64,000 nucleotides of DNA from Solen grandis (Eukaryota; Mollusca; Bivalvia; Adapedonta; Solenidae): the NCBI GenBank assembly GCA_021229015.1, contig CM037777.1, forward strand, positions 27,343,002 to 27,407,001. Reading direction: 5' to 3'. Below, piece after piece: positions 11,951 to 22,382 of this stretch. Below the pieces are notes generated by a model. It did not search any database, was not told the DNA's origin, and was given only the letters and a program-made list of their open reading frames with translations. A program made the translations under genes and the position numbers. Every line of letters starts with the position of its first letter. The first letter of the stretch is position 1.

Positions 11951-12150
11951 TTAACCCTTTACTAATGAATATTCATGTAGTTATTTTTGACTTCATAAAT
12001 ATTAATTTACTGAACTTTAAATGGCATAACAATGGATGTTTTTAACCCATGCAGATTGTGTAGAATATGGGCTGTTATAGTTTATGATAAGACAGAGGAG
12101 ACCCTGATCAGACGGCTCGTCTTGCCAATTCGTCAACATTAGCCTGTATT
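11951..12150 (+). repeat. Dispersed family D, copy 3
   Basis: Shares TTAACCCTTTACTAATGAAT, ATTCATGTAGTTATTTTTGA, TACTGAACTTTAAATG and GACAGAGGAGACCCTGATCA with copy 2, which lies about 1.0 kb upstream in the same orientation. Confidence 0.8.
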
Positions 12151-12627
12151 AGATACACCATCACCACCACGTATTCTGCTTATTGATAAAATGCGACTGC
12201 AAATATCTACAACAGATGTTTATTTTGTGTTATTATTTGTTAAATACCACGAGAATTCCATCAACAAGTTTATTAAAGTAAAGCCATGCAGAACTAGTTT
12301 TTGGCCATGGACAAAAAGGCCCCATTGTGTGCCCAGGTAACTGTCCCTGAGAATGGCCATCTGCGAAGGTTATACACACTGATAAAGGACACATTCCACT
12401 TTCATACCCGGTCTATTGCCTTCAAGGTCACCTTGATATAGACTCGATAACAATAGAGATATGATAAGCTCTTGTTATTGTATTCGAATCCTGGAGGACT
12501 TCTGCTTAGAGAACCACTGGTACAACATTATGAAGATAGGACGGAAGTGTAATGACTTTGCCTTGATTTACTTAATTGTTTTATATATCATAGATTGCAG
12601 GGTCTAGTTTCAGCTTATTTATTGTGA
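12151..12627. other. Intergenic sequence, no gene seen
   Basis: A moderately G/C-richer stretch at 12,295-12,450 could be an old dispersed repeat, but no second copy is seen in the window. No coding frame is supported. Confidence 0.3.
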
Positions 12628-12800
12628 GTCGATTGGAAACAAGATTTTATAGCATATACTAATTCCTACTTGGCGGTTTCTTGATTGGACCGTTACTTAG
12701 CGCCTTGAAAGGCCATTAAAATCCTTGCTCTCCAGTAGAGTTCGAGTTTACATCCTTCGTATCGGCTGTCATGCATGTTATCACTGGATTACGGCTTCCT
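12628..12800 (-). repeat. SINE family C copy
   Basis: Starts GTCGATTGGAAACAAGATT and retains TTGATTGGACCGTTACTTAG, GCGCCTTGAAAGGCC, a damaged box B (GAGTTCGAGTTTACA) and a decayed head ending TCACTGGATTACGGC. Confidence 0.7.
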
Positions 12801-13189
12801 TCCTTATAGATGTATAATGAAAATTGGGTAATTTAAACGGTTTTGTGCATTGTGTCAAAACCGGTAGTGACGTCACAGTTTCTATTTATATAGCTGTTTG
12901 GGCTAATGGACAGTGCATTATCTTTTAACTATCTATTATAAAAATGAAATGTCAGATATTCTCAAACGAATGCAATATGATTTCATGATAAAAAATTTAA
13001 TAAGGGTTTATTGTAACATATATAGAACCTGAGCAATGCTTAAACCCCAAGGGGCGAAATTTCTCTAGAAAAAAACTTTTCATTTCTTAACAAATAGTGT
13101 TAGTTATTACGGTAAAAAATCATGTCAACTTAGTAATTCACTTGAATAGTCCGTAAAATAAGTATAGCGGAGTGCATTTCTACCTATTT

Positions 13190-13245
13190 TAAAAATTTAA
13201 GCAATACTTTGCGCTAAGTTCTGTTGGTGGGATTAATGTTTCGTC
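13190..13245 (+). repeat. Solo end related to MITE family I
   Basis: TTTAAGCAATACTTTGCGCT followed by AAGTTCTGTTGGTGGGATTA closely resembles the right arm of the element at 33,770-33,951. The left arm is not recognisable. Confidence 0.45.
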
Positions 13246-13376
13246 TTGTGTTAACAAAGCAGTGGTTAGCCGGGTATTGTCGTTCCCAGACTTAACAAAT
13301 AGTTTTATTGTTACGAAATAAGTTTTTTTTTAATGTAAGAATCAGTGTGAGAATTTGTTTGGTAATCGGTGTAAAA

Positions 13377-13440
13377 ATTATTATTATTATTATTATTATT
13401 TTTTATTTTTTTTTATTTATTTATTTTTTTTTTTTTTTTT
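13377..13440. repeat. (ATT)n and poly-T low-complexity tract
   Basis: A run of ATT triplets grading into poly-T. It generates a Tyr/Phe-rich open frame that is not a gene. Confidence 0.85.
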
Positions 13441-13926
13441 GCAAACTGGCTGTAACCTTAAGAGATCATACATCAGTGTAAGGATTTTTATCAGGGGCAA
13501 AACAAGATGCAACAGGTTTTTTTTTTTTTTAAATAAACGATATAGATCTTAAACGCAAGCAAAATGTATAGTTTGTTTAGTAAGTGATTTTTATCAGGGG
13601 CAAAACAAGATGCAACAGGCAAAAAAGTAAACTAATAATGTGATGTAACCCAGATATGTGGCCCTTACTTGACCCAGAAGTCTGTACATTGTAAGAAACG
13701 CTCTCCGACTGGGAAGTTAGATAAAAAAAATCATATTTGAACATTTCAAAATTGCAAAGTCTACCTAAGACACTAAACTATGCGTGGATGACAGGTTTCG
13801 GGGATAATTGCTTAAGTAAACACTGCACCAGTCCGCTACAAGATCTAGGGGTCACTGCGGTGAGGGTTTATCTTGAGCTACGATAAATGAACACATCGTG
13901 ACGAGAGAGATGGGAATTAGTTTCAA

Positions 13927-14102
13927 CGTCGATTGGCAAAAAAGTTCTTACAACTTATACTAATTCCTCTATGCAGCTCCTGGGTTGGACCAGTTCATTG
14001 CGCCTCGGGAAGGTAATGAAAATGCAATTCCCCAACGGAATAATTCGAACCCACAACCATAGGATCCGTAGTCGGGTATGTTACCATTGGACCACGGCGC
14101 CC
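13927..14102 (-). repeat. SINE family C, best copy
   Basis: Has GTCGATTGGCAAAAAAGTTC, TCCTGGGTTGGACCAGTTC and GCGCCTCGGGAAGG. Its right end is a tRNA-like head whose reverse complement begins GGGCGCCGTGGTCCAATGG (box A) and contains GTGGGTTCGAATT (box B). This copy defines the orientation of the family. Confidence 0.8.
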
Positions 14103-14686
14103 ATTTATACCGTGTAAGACATATTTTGAAGGGAAAATAAAAAATATATCTTATTGATTATCTCTCTCTATATAACATATTAAATTAGCATAACGATTGT
14201 AAATATTTCAGTAATAATATCATGTAACATCACAATGATTAATTATTAAATAATACTTATAGATGATTCAATGTTTAACATCAACTAACCGTAATAATTA
14301 TAGATATTATAAATACAAAAAAGCCCATCTTCATTTTCAGAAAATTCATAATTATGATTCGACTCGTCTAACAATATCAATTACGAAGTAATTTTTTTCT
14401 TCAGGTGTTTTATATTTTAAGGAAGCACGAATTTAAAATGCTATCTTAAAATTTAAACATAATGTAACGCTTAGTAAGATCGTTGCATTTGGGTCAAGCT
14501 TAGATTATTCAATTTATATATTCATAATTCATTCAAAAATAAGATAAAATATCACCTGCAAAGATTTGACAGATATCGCTGCACTTATACAAACATGAGG
14601 AAGACAATGACTTACTTAAGTATGACACGTCTAGTCTATTATACGATAATAGAAATATGATTGCCGAACGGACCATTCAAATAACA
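14103..14686. other. A/T-rich intergenic sequence
   Basis: No coding frame, RNA gene or repeat is recognised; only a short TCTCTCTCTATATA run. Confidence 0.4.
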
Positions 14687-14975
14687 GTCTCCGATGGCCG
14701 AGAGGTTAGAGCGTCCGCCTCGTGAGCGGGAGGCTGTTGTTCGATCCCCGAACCGCCACACACCACAGTCCTTTAAGATAGAACTGGTAGCCCCCTGCTT
14801 GTCACTCAGTATATATTCCGGGAAGTTCCAGGATTGTTTGGCTCGGTGTCAGGATAATGTGACTGGGTGTGGTATCATGCCACTTGTCTACAACGTGATA
14901 CTGCGGTGTGACAGACATCGTCTCCATAAAACTGAAAACCTGTCGGTGGGGCGTTAAAGCCAACAATCAAACAAA
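14687..14975 (+). repeat. SINE family A, best-preserved head
   Basis: The head reads GATGGCCGAGAGGTTAGAGC (tRNA box A region) with box B GTTCGATCCCCG about 45 bases on, as in a tRNA with an internal pol III promoter. The body carries GTGTCAGGATAATGTGACTG and GTGTGGTATCATGCCAC, and the tail GTCGGTGGGGCGTTAAAGCC ends in CAACAATCAAACAAAT. The 87-codon open frame across it is repeat-derived. Confidence 0.93.
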
Positions 14976-15664
14976 TGCAGAATAAATAATAAAGGCAAAC
15001 AATTGCCAAATCTCATTTCATATTTACATACCGGTAAATACCTAAATATGACATGACAAGGTATTTTGCGTTAATAGAGGTGTTTATTATTGAAAAATCA
15101 AATTCAGATTACCGGTAAAAAAAGTCATAATTTACATAGATCATTCAGAAAATCGAAGTATCAATACATAGGTAACATGTTTCACACAAACGATAACGTC
15201 GCTTTGAAGAGGAAACTCCTGTCGACATCTGCATTAAGTTTCGTCAAATTCATTGGCAATCAATATTTCCAAAAGCTTTAAATCATGAACGAAGATAACT
15301 TATCGATTTTGAAGACAATTTATTGACCATGGATTAATTTCCTGCGATTCAATACAAGCTTTAATCAGAGATGAGTCTCATACTCTGTCCGGTAATCTAT
15401 GGTCTTCTCATAAGCAGAATGTGTTGAAATCCGGTTCTTATCACTTGCCAAAATATGCTCATTTCAATATTAGAACTGACCATCTTCGTTACATAAATGA
15501 GTTTGTTGTAAGGGACATTCCTGTAGTTGGTACAAAAAATGATGACATTTTTACTAGCAGAAGTAGAAGAAGTAGTAGTAGCAGCAGTGGTAGTAGAAGA
15601 AGCAGCAACTGCTGCTGCACGATGTTGATAACAGTAATATTGTAACAGTATGACTATGACTATT
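14976..15664. other. Intergenic sequence with one weak open frame
   Basis: An open frame at 15,421-15,645 (plus) begins MLKSGSYHLPKYAHFN but runs into a Ser/Arg-rich trinucleotide repeat (AGTAGTAGCAGCAG-like, about 15,550-15,615). I see no domain and no splice context, so it is not called as a gene. Confidence 0.3.
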
Positions 15665-15906
15665 TGAGTTTACCGTCGCTTCGACGGTATTTCAGTCATA
15701 TAGCGACGTCCACCTAATTACAAGTGGAGGAAGACCCCCGAATGCACGGAGGCATCCGGGTAGAACCACCGACCTACCGCAAGCCAGCTGGAAGGCTTCC
15801 TCACATGAAAATCCGAATGACCCTGCCGGGATTCGAACCCACGCGGTGAGGGGCTGAGTGAGTGTTTAAAGTCAGTGACTTTACCCTCTCGGCAACGGAG
15901 AGCCAT
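15665..15906 (-). repeat. SINE family B, full-length copy
   Basis: The reverse complement starts ATGGCTCTCCGTTGCCGAGA and GGGTAAAGTC (box A region), with box B GTGGGTTCGAATCC. It then runs through TCATGTGAGGAAGCCTTCC to TGACTGAAATACCGTCGAAG. It matches the copy at 25,541-25,793 throughout. Confidence 0.9.
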
Positions 15907-16467
15907 AGCAACCGAATATCTACTTTTCTAAGTATTGAGGGTTTTTTTCTTTGTCAGCAGACGAAGGTATAACATCAGACCGATAATACATACACGATTA
16001 TAATGAAGATTTATCAGTTTATATGCAGATGGTATTGGGCCTAGACTGGTATTGTTATTCAAATGCATAAATGAATTTTACGTCAAAGTAAGAATGTAAC
16101 GCAAATCATAATGCACGGTAAACTATCAAGATTAGACTTACGGAGCGTTGAAATGAAAGCTGCTTCTGATGTTATAAACAGGGCAATATATACTTGTTGT
16201 TTTTTTTCTTTAAGAAACACTGTCAGTGCTTGGATGTTTATGACGTCACATATTTAAATTGCCTTGGGGTCTGAGGAGTTTATCATCGAAATATCACTGG
16301 TATACAAGCACATTCAGTTCAGTGAGTGACGTCATATATTAAAAACAACAACAACAAAGAACCCTGGGGGTATCTACTAAATCGTGATCAAGAGATAACA
16401 ATAAGACAATCGGTTGTTTTCAATTGTGTACAAATGAAAAGTATTAATTTCTGTTTCCATAAACAAT

Positions 16468-16705
16468 ACTGTAAAACCATTAATTTTCGTTGACATTAAA
16501 TTTCTTTGATTATGTACCTACGTGAATTTCGTGGATACATTTATTCGTGGATCTATGCTCTAGAAAACGTGAGGTCTATATAAGAAAAGTTTTCATGGTG
16601 ATTGATATTTGTGGATACCCCCCCCCTCCCCCCCCCCCCCCAAAAAAAAAGAAATCGACGAAAATTTGTGTCCCACGAAAATTAATGATTTCACGGTTTC
16701 ACGGT
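16468..16705. mobile_element. MITE family H
   Basis: Terminal inverted repeats: AACCATTAATTTTCGT on the left and ACGAAAATTAATGATT on the right. The interior is rich in GTGGAT words and holds a C-rich block (16,618-16,640) next to poly-A. No transposase is encoded, so it would be non-autonomous. Confidence 0.7.
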
Positions 16706-17385
16706 ATGTCATGCTTCAAAACCAGTGGTACATATGTCATATGCTATAAGTTAAACTAAAGGAATTTAATGGGTCTATATATCTATTTTACTGTTAATTC
16801 ATTTTTATTTTCGACAGCCTCTCTCGTTGGCGATTCACATATCTACCAGCATGATATCATCATATTTTTCGTATAGTAATAACAATAAAGTCAGCACCAT
16901 AATTGATTTTTGAGAGTCAGATATGGTAGAATCACTTGTATTTCACAGGTTATTAACATCGCTCGATCCATTCTGAAACATGTTGGGGTCACCTTAAGAT
17001 GCGTACAAAAAGATATTAACCACTGATGGATGTACGTCAAATTGCGCAATATATACCCATTTGATTTATATGATAAGACGGGAGCCTACATTTTTATAAG
17101 AGTTTTGCTATTTTACAATGCATATCTCTAGCATATTAATGAAAACACATAACTGCCTTTAGTTATAAAAATACAATAATTTCAAAACGTCGTCATTCAA
17201 GGATTGCTATCATCACAGTCTGCGATCACAATAAAGCAAATGCTGATTTTCTGCAGTTATGAACATTTAGAGATGCTTTCGTTCAATGAGTGTTTCACAA
17301 AGGCGGGGCAAAAAAATATAGAGGAGAGATCCCGAAAGAGAGAAAGAGAGACATACAGTAAGAGATACATAGCAAAAGAGATAAC
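16706..17385. other. Presumed intronic sequence downstream of the exon at 17,456
   Basis: If the minus-strand exon ending at 17,456 is real, this sequence is the start of its first intron. No further exon was recognised to the left. The short frames here lack any features. Confidence 0.3.
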
Positions 17386-17402
17386 GAGAGAGAGAGAGAG
17401 AG
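17386..17402. repeat. (GA)n microsatellite
   Basis: A GAGAGAGAGAGAGAG run embedded in a longer purine-rich zone (17,320-17,420). That zone is the source of overlapping Ser/Leu-rich minus-strand frames, which are not genes. Confidence 0.85.
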
Positions 17403-17455
17403 TGAACAAAAATGAAAAGTAAACAACCAATCGAATTGTAACATAATGCACTCAC

Positions 17456-17988
17456 GAAGCTGCCGGGGAAAGCGGCGCTGGGCTTCCATCACTGCTGCTG
17501 GACGAATCTGACGTCGACGACGATGTTTTCTTCGTCATCATAGATGCCGGCGGAAGACCGTAGACTTCTGGTGCCGTCAAGGCATTTGGTGGGGGCATGG
17601 CTAGACCGCTGATTGAAATGGTGCCATTTTGACAGCCAGTTATAGTGCAGTTGTTTGTTACCGGCGGCGTCGTCGGGGAAACACTAGGGCCATTTATGCC
17701 ACTGATGGTAACGTTATTTGGTCCCATACCGCAATTTGACGGAATCGTTTGCAAAGCATATCCATTCACTGTTGACGGCAGTCCGTTTACAGTGTATCCA
17801 TTCATTCCTGCTTGAAAACAGGTTAAGTTGGCAGCCGCCGACGGAATTCCATTGAATGAAAAAGCATTGTATTGTCCTGTCGGGTAACAGGTCAGAGCAG
17901 GTGACGTCATGGATGCTGGAGACGTCACCGACGACGGAACTGCAACGTTCTGTGGAAGTAACGTTATCATGTCGTTAACCAAGTGCAT
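17456..17988 (-). CDS. First coding exon of an unidentified, probably regulatory protein (partial)
   Basis: On the minus strand the ATG at 17,988-17,986 opens about 178 codons. A TAG lies in frame upstream at about 18,010-18,012 with no earlier ATG, so this Met is the likely start; a GTG six codons earlier is not credible in a eukaryote. The exon appears to end at 17,456 before a good donor, TTC|GTGAGT, interrupting a codon after its second base; otherwise the frame would stop at the TGA inside that donor. The product starts MHLVNDMITLLPQ and is rich in Ser, Pro, Asn, Gly and Thr. It contains repeated FNGIPS / VNGLPS / VNGYAL motifs and ends in a Ser/Asp tract followed by SPAPLSP-like sequence. 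This resembles a disordered transcription-factor N-terminus, but no DNA-binding domain is visible, so the family is not assigned. GC content is well above the flanks. Confidence 0.6.
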
Positions 17989-18340
17989 AGCTCGTTTACA
18001 ATTCACACACTACAAGTCCTCTGTCTCAAAGTCACCACACTTCACTACTGAATGTCCTTGAGGCAGAGCAAGACGTTATCTGAGATGGCCTTCACGAAGA
18101 TCTGTTATCCCCAACCTTGCATGAAGAAATTAATTCCCAGCGAGCCGTTGCCCCGATCCGCTTTCGTGCTCTGTTCACAGATCCACTGACCGTCGCAGGT
18201 AATCAAAATATTAACGTCACTCAAATGATGACTCCCAGTGCTGACCCAGGAGACAAGACATACAGCGGTTACAGATTTATATCAGCCCAGTACCCGAGAT
18301 GTGTCTTGGTGCACCTCGAGTGGACATAGATAGCTTCGTT
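17989..18340 (-). promoter_or_regulatory. Putative 5' leader and promoter-proximal region
   Basis: CpG-containing, GC-richer sequence directly upstream of the start codon on the minus strand. It has stops in the coding frame, so it is not an extension of the protein. A 70-codon plus-strand frame at 18,117-18,329 has a GT donor-like CAG|GTAATC inside it, but there is no other support for a divergent gene. No TATA box was placed with confidence. Confidence 0.3.
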
Positions 18341-19090
18341 ATAGTCCAAGAGTCCCACAAGATGAATAATATTATTATTCAAAATTTGCGCAAACAATGT
18401 TTTGATTCGGTATGTACACTGTCAACACAACTCTTAAAACTACCGACGGAGTAAGTGTTTACATCTAAGACGCGTCCTTTCTCCTTCACCACAAATCTGC
18501 ATCAATGACAGTGGTAATGATATATAGCTTATAGGCGTTAATTCAACTTCAATTGTTAACACATCGATAATAAAACAGATGCAAATTCAGTCGACTGTTT
18601 CAAATCTTTACATTATACCACAAAATATATCTTTGAATAGATTATTTATCTCAACTAACAGGTAAAACACTCTGAAAACATCCGCTTACATATAAACAAA
18701 GTATTAACAGAATTATCTTCTGAGTAAGATGCACTCGTACTATCCTTTTAAAGCCGGTTGTCAAACCGTTGTTACAACGCATGAAAGTTGCGCTGTCTGC
18801 CTTAAAGATTTATCCTTTACTCACTTAAAGTCCATCGAAGTCTCGTCCGCAGACGAGAACATCACGCGTGAGTAGCTCTCCTAACAGTAGAAAGGGTTTC
18901 TACGCCACTAGCCTTTACTTACAAGGCGAAGAAGCACCACTCGGCATCATTTTGTTTAAATTGTCACCCCGGGGGCATACTACCTGTCATGGACAACAAC
19001 TGCCAGCACACCGCGTGTGTGGAGCTAGACGGAAGTCAGCGATATTACAGGCGAAATGTATCATAAAACAAAGTAACATGACAAGTAAAA
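18341..19090. other. Upstream intergenic sequence
   Basis: No gene is supported. A 21-base string CTCGTACTATCCTTTTAAAGC followed by CGGTTGTC occurs at about 18,733 and again at about 19,658, so a short dispersed repeat is present twice. Confidence 0.4.
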
Positions 19091-19097
19091 ATATCCT

Positions 19098-19147
19098 CCA
19101 TCATTCATTCATTCATTCATTCATTCATTCATTCATTCATTCATTCA
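19098..19147. repeat. (ATTC)n microsatellite
   Basis: About twelve CATT/ATTC units. It gives a repeated HSFI peptide in one frame, which is not a real product. A similar shorter run lies at 19,885-19,920. Confidence 0.95.
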
Positions 19148-19548
19148 TCCCTCTGTCTATTCGTATATTTAAAAAAATGTATGGTCTAACACTGCTAAGA
19201 AATGACGGAAAGGGCGAAAATATAAACAAGTCCATGAATTTAGGGAGAGACACATGATTCCTCCTTTTTCTTAAGCTACAGCAAAGTTATGAAACACCAA
19301 AAAAGAGTAATTGAATAGGCGCAAAACGATACTTTCGTCGGATACAGTTCTTCTTGACTAGAGGTTTTAGCCCACCAGACATCATGATTACAAAATGAAA
19401 ATTTTGTTAGCTCTTGAGCAGGATACGCATTGTACAAAATGGGAAAAAGGTTGAAAAAAGGGTAAAATATCCTTTTTTAACTTGCTAACACACACACACA
19501 CACACTATATGGAAGACAGAGCTTGAGTTGCTTTCTATTTGATAATTA

Positions 19549-19549
19549 C

Positions 19550-19586
<37 letters not shown>

Positions 19587-19587
19587 A
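19549..19587. repeat. (TTGA)n microsatellite
   Basis: About nine TTGA units. A short (CA)n run lies just left, at about 19,490-19,506. Confidence 0.95.
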
Positions 19588-21284
19588 TTTGGAGTATGAG
19601 AGAATAGGCCTATGCATGCATTATGAACATGTTAAAGCAGCTCGTAAACAAATGGTCACTCGTACTATCCTTTTAAAGCCGGTTGTCCGACTAAGAATTT
19701 ATTTTTGACTATACGTGTATTACATCTATCAAACGCATGGTCACCCAGTGCAACCATCCGTGATTCAAAAAAAAAATGGGTTGTTTCCCCATCACAGCCA
19801 GTACCGTAAAATACGGTATTGAAACTATATTTAGAATTATAAAACCTATATTTATATTTTCTATTTTCATTTGCCGATACTATTTTCATTCATTCATTCA
19901 TCATTCATTCATTCATTCATTTGCATGCACTAACTCATATACTGAATTTACGACATCGCTACCCTAAAATGGTGAAGAATATCACGTGGTACTACAAGCA
20001 CCTGCATCGGGGATATCGTATTGTATTTCTATATTTATCCGATTTGCCGAATTTGCTTTTACGAAAATGACGTTTTCCCGTGTAATGTGACCTACACTTG
20101 CCGAGTTTATTTGTCAGGAAATACAGACTTCGCCACATTTACGAGGGAGGGTAGATTTTTTTTTTAACCGATCATCTGTGAACGAGCTGCTTTAATAGTG
20201 AAGCTCGTGCACGATAAACGATCACAACTACAGACACTTGCATTGAAATGTGCATCGTATGCTCTTATGCTCTTTATCAACAGAAGCATGTGTCTCGCTT
20301 CGTGGCAAATATAGTTGAGTACAATGATCACGAAAACTTTGCAAGTCAATATAGTAACGTTTGTAGGTTACTTCAAGACCTACTCTTTTTTTTATTTTCG
20401 CTGGCAAATTAATCAGATATCTCTATGTACAATGCCTTTCAATATTGATGTCTTTATAATCTGAATACTGGGACTATGTAGTTTACATGATTAACTGATG
20501 CTTATTTGTTTGTTTATACTTTGTTTGTTTGTTGTTTTTCTTTTATTAATTATTATGTTAAAGATTCCAGTAAGTTACTTTTTAATATCGTATGTGTCGT
20601 GTTACTGTGGTGAAAAAATAAAGTTGATAAAAAAAGTTGTATTCCGTTTTAATTCTTTCCAATATATTTATGTACAATATTTGCGTATATTTCATGCATT
20701 TGAACAGAGAACACGCTCAGTGCTTTATCGTTGCATAGCAACGGTTAATATCAACCGCATTCCTGAACCAAAAGCTTATTTAGTTACTTAATTGAATACA
20801 AAATATATATATGTAAGGCATCCATTACATAACTCGTTAATTGCAAACAAATCGAAAAGAAATAAACGTATTCTCTCACTCTATATATTCTAGCGTGATT
20901 TAGTACAGATATCCGACTATTTGAGTCCTTTGACCCAGAACAAATGATAAAGTCAATATTTGATGACACAACATGATGTCCGTGGTCAGTCTTGTAGATG
21001 TTAATCGACCTTAGTAGCCTCATTAAAAACAAACTGATCGCAAACAAACTGACCGCCGGGGTTTGAGACGGACGTGGAGAGATAACGGTAAGTTCATATC
21101 TAGCCGAGACGCTTTTAAAAGAAATCAGATTTTTTTCAGCACTGTAATATTTTAATTAATAAATAAATGATAAATATAATAATGAATATTCATTTTTAAT
21201 ACCGCCCATACACAATGCATTTTCAGTGCATGTATGATGCATTACACCTATTTTTTGTCAGTGTAGATGAGTAAGACGTCCCAT
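19588..21284. other. Intergenic sequence, no gene seen
   Basis: The open frames in this interval have no domain, and A/T-rich codon content. The interval includes the tetranucleotide run at 19,885-19,920 and an X-box-like palindrome annotated separately at 20,730. Confidence 0.35.
20730..20742. promoter_or_regulatory. RFX X-box-like motif
   Basis: GTTGCATAGCAAC is a 13-base near-palindrome with two 6-base half-sites and a one-base spacer. It matches the known layout of RFX factor binding sites. No start codon of a recognised gene is nearby, so function is not established. Confidence 0.3.
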
Positions 21285-21313
21285 CAGGGTCTCTTATATA
21301 TACAGAGACCCTG
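21285..21313. other. Perfect 10-bp inverted repeat
   Basis: CAGGGTCTCT and AGAGACCCTG are exact reverse complements, separated by TATATATAC. It could fold as a hairpin. There is no poly-T tail or gene context to call it a terminator or an RNA. Confidence 0.4.
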
Positions 21314-21665
21314 GTCCCATTGACATAATTTCAATAATTTGGAGACTATTTCCTATTGGGATTATTTAGAACATATTATAAAACGATTATTTGCACTTCA
21401 CAGTTGGTGTAAATGTCATGCACTTTGCACTTGTTTATTTAGGTCATGTAAGCTTTTGTTTTGATTGAGCTTACCTAAATTCTAGTGATACTAGGAAACC
21501 CGGGCTCGACTCACCCGATGTTCTTACGCCAAACAGCGTGTTATTTCGAAATATCAATCGCGTGGTTAAATACGTTGTCAAGTTAGATGATAGAGAAATT
21601 TGGCACCAAAGTCAATTATTAAAGTATTAAATGGCATATATACAAAAACGATTTAATGAACTTAA

Positions 21666-21813
21666 GGTAAAGTCCCTGTAATGGTTCCGCTACATCTTGG
21701 ACCACTACGTACCAAGATATCCAAAGTACTCTTATGAAACATTTGAAACCTCGGTTATCTCCGTGAAAGGCAATGAGATCCGAAATGTAGCGGAACCATT
21801 ACAGGGACTTTCC
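21666..21813. mobile_element. MITE family F, copy 1 (148 bp)
   Basis: The left end (AAAGTCCCTGTAATGGTTCC, GCTACAT) is the exact reverse complement of the right end (ATGTAGCGGAACC, ATTACAGGGACTTT) over about 27 bases. The element is flanked by TTAA at 21,662-21,665 and 21,814-21,817. The inner sequence is also partly self-complementary, so the whole unit can form one long hairpin. A second copy is at 27,150-27,301. A TTAA flank is typical of piggyBac-type targets, but copy 2 does not show it. Confidence 0.85.
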
Positions 21814-21916
21814 TTAATCCGTATGATCAGTGTAAGAATAAAAGCTACTGCTATTGATCAAGAATCTTGTTTTAATTATGTGAAATCAAATTAAAACTAT
21901 CACTAGATGTGATTAA

Positions 21917-22108
21917 TCAACCCTTTACATCATATATAGACTTATTTTCATGCATTGGCAAGAAGGGCTAACATTTCAGGAGCTGTCTGGTCATTGTCTC
22001 CAGATTCTACACAATCTGCATGGCAACCCCGTGGTTACAATTGCAATCAATTAATATTCATGAATTCATACATTTGTACATGAATATTCATGAGGTGCAG
22101 GATTAATA
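21917..22108 (-). repeat. Dispersed family D, copy 4
   Basis: The reverse complement begins with CCTCATGAATATTCATGTAC. It continues through GCAGATTGTGTAGAATCTGG and CCAGACAGCTCCTG to CTTGCCAATGCATG, in the same order as copies 1-3. Confidence 0.75.
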
Positions 22109-22328
22109 TCCCCACCACACTGACCTGACTCAGCAATAGATTGACCCATGACCTTTTGCATTTGCATTTTGTTTTCTTCTACGGATTACTGTTATATTTT
22201 CACTGTAAACAAGGAAATAACACATGGCAATGCGTGTAGGTAAGTTTAAAGTAGAGCTTCATTCAGATTTTTCTATGAATATCTATGAAAATTGGACGCG
22301 ACAACGTCGTGCTTCAAAAACATTTTAT

Positions 22329-22382
22329 CGTCTCCAAATGACTGAAATACTGTCGGTGGGACGTTAAACCCAACAAACAAAC
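22329..22382 (+). repeat. SINE family A, 3' tail fragment
   Basis: GTCTCCAAATGACTGAAATA, CTGTCGGTGGGACGTTAAAC and CCAACAAACAAAC: only the last 55 bases of the element remain, a strong 5' truncation. Confidence 0.85.

Noticed and set aside
14687..14760. Possible tRNA gene
   Set aside because: Box A and box B are present but no full cloverleaf with paired acceptor ends; the unit continues into the SINE body.
14694..14957. 87-codon frame starting MAERLERPP
   Set aside because: It is entirely inside SINE A; the start is the tRNA-like head.
18868..19257. 129-codon plus frame
   Set aside because: A third of it is the ATTC microsatellite (repeated HSFI) and the rest has no feature or splice support.
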